Below, in pieces: positions 25,901 to 34,900 of a stretch of DNA of 64,000 bases. The translations under genes were made by a program, and so were the position numbers. Under the pieces are notes generated by a model that saw nothing but the letters and a program-made list of their open reading frames with translations, ran no database searches and was not told the DNA's origin. Within the stretch, counting starts at the first letter, position 1. Each line of letters starts with the position of its first letter. The stretch is taken from NCBI RefSeq assembly GCF_020497125.1, contig NC_059072.1, positions 301,400,781 to 301,464,780 on the forward strand. Direction: 5' to 3'. The stretch is from Mauremys mutica. Its lineage: Eukaryota; Chordata; Testudines; Geoemydidae.

Positions 25901-28900
25901 TCTGCTGAAGTTAATATCTTTCTAAAAATGTGTGAAGTCTTTTTCTGATTAACGCCTCAATTTTGTACATTCTGACTGTAAAGCTTTCCTCTGCCCCCTC
26001 CCCCTTAAATGTCTGTTATAACAATTTCTGGCATACTAGGTTCTGGAAAGGTATTTTATCCCATCTGCAATGAGACAAGTCTGGATTCAAATGAAAGGCT
26101 ATTAAAAGATGGTTTGGCAAAAAACCAAATATTTAAAATGTTTATCTGTAACTGATTTCCAAATATTTCTCTTTCATTCAGCGACCATTTGAGAATTTTT
26201 AGTTGAGTTTCTTCTTTTTATTATTAATGCAAATGACTGCAATATCAACTCCCCCCTCCCCAATCCCATTGAAGCCCATGTTTATATATTTTTAATTCAA
26301 AATGTAAAATTGCCTTCTTAGCATTTTCACTGGGTAAGCTCTTTTTATAATGTATTGAAAAACACAAAACCAGCACTTTGAACAGTACTGTAAATTAGGA
26401 TATTATAGCTTTTCCCTTACTGAGCTCTGATGTAGGATGGCTAGGCTGCATAAGCTGTTCAAAACAACAAATAGTGAGACCATGTAATATGAAAAATAAA
26501 TTAGAGAGAGTTGTATCAAATATGTATTTAGCTACTGAGAAGAAAGCTATTCTAAATGATTGTTTGCAAAATAAAATTCCTTCATGTGTAAACATTAAAT
26601 ATTAAAATTAAAAATCTGCTATATTAAATCTGGCTATTACAATATAATGATGATCTTGTTTTCAAAGCTGGTCTGCCGCTTGTTCAGGGAAAGCCCCTGG
26701 TGAGCCGGGCTGGTGTGTTTACCTGCCGCATACACAGGTTCGGCTGATTGCGGCTCGGGGCTGCGGGAAGGGTGGCCAGCACATCCCTCAGCCCGCGTCA
26801 CTTCCGCAGCCCCCACTGGCCTGGAGTGGTGAACCGCAGCCAGTGAGAGCTGCGATCGGCCAAACCTGTGGACGCAGCAGGTAAACAAACCAGCCCGGCC
26901 CGCCAGGGACTTTCCTTGAACAAGCGGCGGACCGGCTTTGAGAACCACTGATTTAGACAACTAGCCTTAAAGCTGATTTGTTAGTGTGTGTCAACTGGTT
27001 TCTTTTTCAATGACTCATATAATTCTAACAAAATTTTTTTCTGACGATGGTCCAAAATTATGAGTAGTCATAAAATAGTAGATTTTTAAAAGTTTTTATT
27101 TAGGTTTTAATTATTCACTCATTTTCTCATTAAATTTTATATCAGAATTGTTAATTTGCAAATCCAAAAACCTGAGTGTTGAAAGTTTTCTTATAGTATG
27201 ATAAAGTGTGTTAGTGAGGAAAGACATGCGATAGTCATTTAATTTTATTTGAACTTGTTAACCATCTTTACTAGGCTAGCATAATGAAGCTCAAGCAACT
27301 AGAAAACTTGCTAGCTGCACCCATTATTTATGGAATACTCACTTCTGGCTCAAGCTCTCCCCGTCGTTTATAAATGGCTTTTTCTCCTGTTAGTCCATCA
27401 ATTATTTTGGCATCATCTAGCTCTCCAATAGCTTGGTGTCTCAGCCATTGTCTTTCCTTACCCTTGGCCTACAAGAGAAAAGCATCCTTAATTCATTCAG
27501 TGTTGCTGGCACATTTTACACTGTTTAAGAGATACAGAACATGACACAAATATGGGTTTTCTTTGTAATTATCTGACAGCTCTGGCACAAGTTGGTGAAA
27601 TCCGAACACATTTTCATAAATGCTGGGTATCTCTTGCTGAGAGACTAATTATTGCTGACAAAGAATATATTTTTCCCCACAATTTTTGTCACTTCTAAGC
27701 CTTTTCACATACAGAATTTGAAATACGGACCGTGTAATCTTTGCATTTTAATTGCAAATATATTGGAAAATGGTACACAAATGAATCTATGCGGAAATCC
27801 ATAGAGCAAGAGGGACAGGCACAACAGAAGTGTTTTCCATCCAGGTACTGTGAGAAAATGTCTTGGATGACTAAAACAGAGGCAAAACTCAACAGTATTA
27901 TGTAAAAATACCTACACTGAAGGAGAACCCTGTCTAATGCGGAAGACACAAAGCTGGGAGGTATTGCCAATACAGAGAAGGACCGGGATATCATACAGGA
28001 AGATCTGGATGACCTTGTAAACTGGAGTAATAGTAATAGGATGAAATTTAATAGTAAAATGTGCAAGGTCATTCATTTAGGGATTAATAACAAGAATTTT
28101 TGTTATAAGCTGAGAATGCATCAGTTGGAAGTAACAGAGGAGGAGAAGGACCTCGGAATACTGGTTGATCACAGGATGACTATGAGCCGCCATTGTGATT
28201 ATGGCTGTGAAAAAAGCTAATGTGGTCTTGGGATGCATCAGGCGAGGTATTTCCAGTACAGATAAGGAGGTGTTAGTACCGTTATACAAGGCACTGGTGA
28301 GACCTCATCTGGAATACTATGTGCAATTCTCCCATGTTTAAGAAAGATGAATTCAAATTGCAACGGATACAGAGAAGGGCTACTAGGATGATCCAAGGAA
28401 AGGAAAACCTGTCTTATGAAAGGAGACTCAAAGAGCTTGGCTTGTTTAGCCTAACCAAAAGACGGCTGAGAGAAGATACGATTGCTCTCTATAAATATAT
28501 CAGAGGGATAAATACCAGGGAGGAAAAGGAATTATTTAAGTTCAGTACCAATGTGTACACAAGAACAAATGGATATAAACTGGCCATCAGGAAGTTTAGA
28601 CTTGATATTAGACGAAGGTTTCTTACCATCAGAGGAGTGAAGTTCTGGAATAGACTTCCAAGGGGAGCACTGGAGGCAAAAGACATATCTGGCTTGAAGA
28701 CTAAGCTTGATAAGTTTATGGAGGGGATGGTATAATAGATTATTAGGGTTGGAAGGGACCTCAGGTCATTTAGTCCAACCCCTTGCTTAAAGCAGGACCA
28801 ATCCCCAACTGGCCTTCTGAAGGACTGAACTCACAACCCTAGGTTTAGGAGGCCAATGCTCAAACCACTGAGCTATCCCAGTATGAGAGAGGTAGCCATG

Positions 28901-31900
28901 TTAGTCTGGATCTGTAAAAAAGCAACAGAGTGTCCTGTGGCACCTTTAAGACTAACAAATGTCATTTTCAGAGATGTGTTTCAAGTGATGACAGCGTCTT
29001 CTTGAAGTATATTTGCTATTCTGATTATGCATTAATTAAAAGTATTTGAGTTGTAAATATCTTAAGGGAAAACTGAGTTGACATTGTTCTTTTCCTGCTA
29101 AATTTGAACTAGTTTCTTCTCTAAAATACTGCTAAATTATTTAGAATATTCAATGACTATCCCTTCCACATAGAATTGCATACAGTTCCCATTCCATCTA
29201 CACAGTAAAAACAAAACAAAAACACCCAGAAGTGTTTTTAATGTATTTTGCAAATGCATGTGATGCTGTTAAAATAGAAAGAGAAAACTGTGCCTGAAAA
29301 CTCTTAAGGAAAAAAACAATTTTTCCATAATGATTTTTGGTTGTTTTTATGTCAATAAAATGATGTCTTTAAAGGATTGATGATAAAGCAAGAGACAAGT
29401 AAACAAATATTAGGGTCTGAATAATATAATCAATGTGCGCACATCATTCAATCATAGTAAGTTTAAATTTGCCTTTATTTCAAATGTAATTTGAAAAGTT
29501 ATGAATTTGTATGTCTAGTTATTGCAGTTTATAATACCTCCCAAAGTTAGAAAGTGATCGAGGATTTTTAAGGAGCTTACTTTTCAAAACCATAATTACA
29601 CAGTAAAATTTGACCTAAAAGTGACACCACTTTTAAATGCACCACTGACTTTATATTCCTGAAATAAGGAATGTCTGCCTGATAATTTTACTAGTTCTAT
29701 GTTTTCTCATCTCTACTGATAGCCCCACCCACTCCCATTAAAAATGTAAAAATTCTTTCCTTTTCCCCACTTTCTTCACTTTTATCTTGAAGTTAATATA
29801 CTTGTTTTTGTTTACAGTGTTTGTGTACCAGCATTGCTGGAAGCTAGCACAGTTCTATGGTTAATTAACTGATGATACAGCAAACAAAGGCAATAAAGGA
29901 CAAACGTTCTTGTTGGTTATATCCTACATAAAGAGAGCAGCTATTTTTATTTTTAAATGTGCCAATGAGAGGTTCTTTTTAAACTGAGTCAAATTTAAGC
30001 TTTATAAATTGAAGCTTTCTGCTACACACCGTTGGATGCCTGAAAAGCTATGACCAGGCAGGAGTCATGGGCCCCCTATGAAAATCTGCCTTGTTCACAC
30101 TTCTGAGCCACAGGGGGGCTCCAAGACAGAATCAGGGACACGGAATGGGATCCATGCACTGTCACACACAACCTCCTCATCCCCTAATGTTTCTTTTCTC
30201 ACTCGGTTTAATTGTGCTCCTAAACAAGTTATCCCTATGGTGAGCTGTGTGGGAATACTGATTGTTGGGTTGGCCAGAATACAGGTCCACTTTAATGCCG
30301 CTTTTGAAATGGTCACATATTCCTGTGTTTGCCCTAATTGTATGTAGGATCTGAATTTCTCTCGACTCCCAAATATATTATTAATCAAATAGTGATATAA
30401 TGTTAAAGAACAGTTGGTAATATTTTGGCCCTAATCTAGTGAGTTGACAGTTCCGTTTACCAATAAATCAAGTGTTACCTGCAGATTGTCTAGGATGATT
30501 CGGAGAGACTGAACTTGTCTTCGGACAGCTCCAGAGAACCTTTCGTAAGTAGATGCATCATATTCACTCATCTGGATCTCCTTTAATCTGAAGCAAGAGG
30601 CTTAAAAATTAAGAATGGAATCATGCAAAAAAGCATCTAATCCATTTCTACAGGCAGGGGTAAATTTATTTGTTGATAACGGCTAAGCTCAAACAAGAAT
30701 GGACAGACTTTGAGGAATAGCAACTGCTTTTATTGACTTCTGAAGAGATAGTTAATAACTGATGTCCACAAAGCCTACATCACATTTAAAATGTATTGAG
30801 GGTATTAATCCTTTAGCAGTCTCAGATCCTTTTGTTTTAGCAACTAGGCTGCAAGTCATATATTTTAACAACTGTGATAAAATTACACAAGCGTTTGCTG
30901 GCTCAGGTGTTGCTATATGTACATAAAGGGAGTTGTTAGGGTGTGTATTTTTTATCTCATTTGCAATGCATTGTAAACATTCTGGATAACCAACATTTAA
31001 CACAAAGATAAGGTCAAGTAGTGCTCTGCAAGTCTGTCCTGATACACCTATAACTAGTTAGTACCTTTAAACCCCCTCTATAAAACAAAGAAACCTCAGA
31101 ACAAACGTAAAGTTTTGAACAATTGTTTAAAAGAATTGTCCTGAACAAAGAAGACAGAACACAGAGCTCAGTGTTGTTAGGAGGTCTAAAATAGAGAATT
31201 ATTTCTGAGCTGCTGATACTGGTATATATATTTTATACCATTCCCTGTAGGGCTGATCTGCACACAGATGTTCTGCCGCTTTATCTGTTTCTAAGCAAAT
31301 ACAGTGAAAGCAGTGCAATGCCCTACTGTGGATGCAGTTATACTGGTACAAAGGTGTTTATATCTGTATAGCTTATTTCCAATAAAAGTACACCAGTACA
31401 ACTGCATCCACTGCATGAGGCTGCACTGCTTTAACAATATTGGTTTTTATACAGATATAGTTAACGTAGTACAAAAACTGCAGATAGACTAGGCGAGGTA
31501 AAACTTAATTTGCTATTACAAGATACTTGCCTCAAGCATATTATATGGTAACATGAATTCTACAGATGCATTAGGGCCGAATCCAACTCGCAGTGAAAGC
31601 AATAGAAGGACTCCCATTGCCTTCAGTGGGAGCTGGATCAGTCCCTTAATGAATAATGTTGAAACATAAAGATTACAACTCTGTTTTCTTTACTATGATC
31701 TTAATGTTTTTCTACACCGAATTACACACTTTGTGAGACAGCCATTACAGAAGATTATTACAGCACCATAGCTGGGAAGAGGCAAATTCTCAACATTGTG
31801 CAATGAGACAAAACAGGTGAGGTAAAATCTTTTATTGGACCAACTTCTGCTGTTAGAAGGGATAAGCTTTTAAGCTTCACAGAGCTCTTGTTCAGGTGTG

Positions 31901-34900
31901 GGGAAGGTAACCAGAGTGTCTAAGCTAAATACAAGTTGGGACAGATTGTAAAGCATAAGGGGCTCATATATGCTGAAAGAGACCACTTAAAATGAAGTAG
32001 GCAGTTATTGGAGACGAGGGGATGTGTGGTGTTGCGATGAGCCATAAAACCAGTCTCTGCTGAGTCCAGGGTTTTTAGTGTGTAGCAGAGTTATCTTGTC
32101 TCTCTCATATCCTGGGACCAAAACAGCTACAGCAAACAATATTGCGCACTGGCATTTACCTTGGTGACTCCTCCAATCTGAGTTTAATACCTTCACACCA
32201 CAGAAAAAATGTACCTCCTAAATATTAAACTAAAGATCAGGTTTTACTATAGTAGTCTATGTGCTGTTGTATGAATTTAAATACAATAAATGGGCCTAAA
32301 GTGTTAACATAATCCATCCAACATTAAACAGTGTTAAAGGTCTGAAGTTTGGTATACAGAGACCTCAGCCTGCTCAGTATAATGGCAAACATACTATTAA
32401 AAATCCTTTTAACCTTTGAAATGTGAAGTATTAAGTAAGGCTTTCATTTTAACAACAATTCTTGCTCCCTTTCCCTTCAGCTGGAGAGAGATTTTAGAAG
32501 GAAAATTCCCACTGTTTGAGAGTCTCTTGGAAGGTAAAAACTATCCTTCTGAGGAAAAGAGAAGTTAGTTGAGATGAACTACAGCTGTGGTTGTTACTGC
32601 TGTTTTAAAGTCAAATACCGTTTCATCTCAGGTGGTGTTTGGGACACAGCTGGGATTCAGCTGGATTCAAATCTTAAATTAAACATACAAAATTTTAAAA
32701 CAAAGTTTTGTTTGAAACTAACTTTGAAAATAATTGCTTGTTTGCCGAAGTGCCATCTTCTGAGAGAGTCCCATTAAATTGCATTAATTTAGATGGAATA
32801 AATGGGCCAAGGTGTGAACATAACTGTCCAACATTAAATAGTGTTAAATCCTTGTTCCATCTTCCTTTATCCGGAGAGAGTTTTAGAAGGAAAAAAATCC
32901 CGTTTGAGGGTCTCTAAGATGGTACCGAAGATGGTAAATCTGTCCTTTTGAGGAAAAGAGAAGAAGTTAGTTGACATGAGCTGGAGCTGTTTGTTGCTGT
33001 GGGTGCTGCTAAAGTCTGATAGATCCTGTTTCACCTCAGGTGGGTTTGGGATTCAGCTGGAGCTGGTACGGGTGGTGATGTCATCTGGACATCCTCTCTC
33101 TGCCTCAGTTTTGTCAGGACACCTCAGAATTAGGACAAAGCTGGTCTAGGGTTTCAGGACATGGTGGGGGAGGCAGCTATGATAGAGAAGCTCGCTCTAG
33201 TAGCCTCCGTCTGGTTCTTCTCTATTCCACCCACCCAAAGTCTTTCTTTAAGAACCCACAAAGGGAATAGTGAGTGGAACAGCCCATCCCCTCATTATTT
33301 TGTCCACCAATTAAGCATAATATCTGACACACCAATTCTGGTTCATTAATTTCCAGTTCCACATATTCTGTTTTTACCAACAATGAATTAAACAGTCCTT
33401 GAACAATATGAGTAGGCCCTTTTGTTTAGACTAATTCAACTTTTCTATCTCCTTTTTGTATTTTTCCCCATCAACATTAGTTAGTATAGGTTATTGTGAC
33501 ATCTTGTGAACTTTCACATACGTTTTACAGTTGAGCTCACAATGAGAGTAAATTTATAGACTCAATTATCACAACCGTGACCATCCACTAGGAAAGTCTG
33601 CCTGCCAGAAGTAGCTTGATTACACTACTGATAACATTCACATGTCCCTCCAAATATTTACAAAGGTTTGTCTCAAATGTCAAGGTGGATGCTAAATGAA
33701 AAATGATACAATCAGCAGACTGCAGTCTATTAGTTTGATGTCTACAGTTACAGTGGGGCTGTACCATTTATCCTCTCCCTACAGAGGGGGATTATACTGC
33801 AAGATTAATAAGAAAATCACAGTGCTTAGTTTAGAATTAAAAACAGTTCAACAAAAGAGCTATGCAATATCTGAGGTTTTGCATAAGTTGTCTGATCTTT
33901 GAGAGCTCAAAAAACACATTGTGCTTACAGGTCTGACTGAATAGTATGATCACATTACACATAAAATGCACCATGTGTTATTTTAGTTGATGAAATCTGG
34001 AAATAATATGACAGGTTGTATCAGCTTTCTGAAAAAATCTCTTGTAAGGTGTGAGGAACTCTCGGGATTTTAGAAGTTGAAGTTGGTGTGGAGGGTAGCA
34101 GAATAAACGGAGGCAACTTTTATTCAACTGATAATGTCAGTAATTTGGCATGTTTTCCATAGCCAGTAGTGTTCAGCCAGGAAATTTCAGGAGTGATAAT
34201 TTTAAATCCTAGCCTCCCACTCAGAACCGCTAAACAGGCTGCACTATATTTAAGTAGTCCTTTCAGATAATTACATATAAACAGTGAATCATGCTGCTGA
34301 CCCGCTCTCAAAAAACAACAACAACAAAACAGGCCCACTCCTTTATTGGGATGGTGGGGTTTTACAGAAGATTTGTACCCAATTTTAACTCTCTAGCTGC
34401 TTCTATCATTGAATCAGAAAAGGGTAAGCCAGACAAAGTAGTCTGGATGAAACAATGTCAAACAAACAAAGCTTTCTGTGAACTGAAGGAAACCCTAAGC
34501 AAAGATCCAGTGCTGGTAAACCCAAACTTTGACAAACCCTTCATGGTCTTCACAGATACCTCAGACACTGTGTTGACGCAGACTAATGCTTAGGAAGAGA
34601 GACATCCAGTTGCACAGCTGAGTACAAAACTGCTCCCTAGGGAAAAGAATTATGTAACTATTGCAACTATGTGGGCTCGTAGGAGTATGTATGGAAGAAG
34701 AAGATCTGTACGGGTGGCACTTTACCGTATACGGATCGCTTGCTTGGTTCAATCATATGAAAGGTTCTAATGCCAGGTTGTTATGGAGTCTAACCCTCCA
34801 TAGTTATGGAAGTAATTCACATGAAGGGGAATGCAAATATTATTGCTGATGTGTTGTCCCAAGGAAGGACTTGAACCCCTAATCACTTTTGTTGCCCTCC

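Noticed and set aside
28822..28880. tRNA gene (A and B boxes on the minus strand)
   Set aside because: It runs into a CR1-like tail, lacks a paired acceptor stem, and fits a tRNA-derived SINE.
30078..30388. Two overlapping frames of 89 and 97 codons on opposite strands
   Set aside because: No family match, no splice sites, no repeat context. Likely chance.
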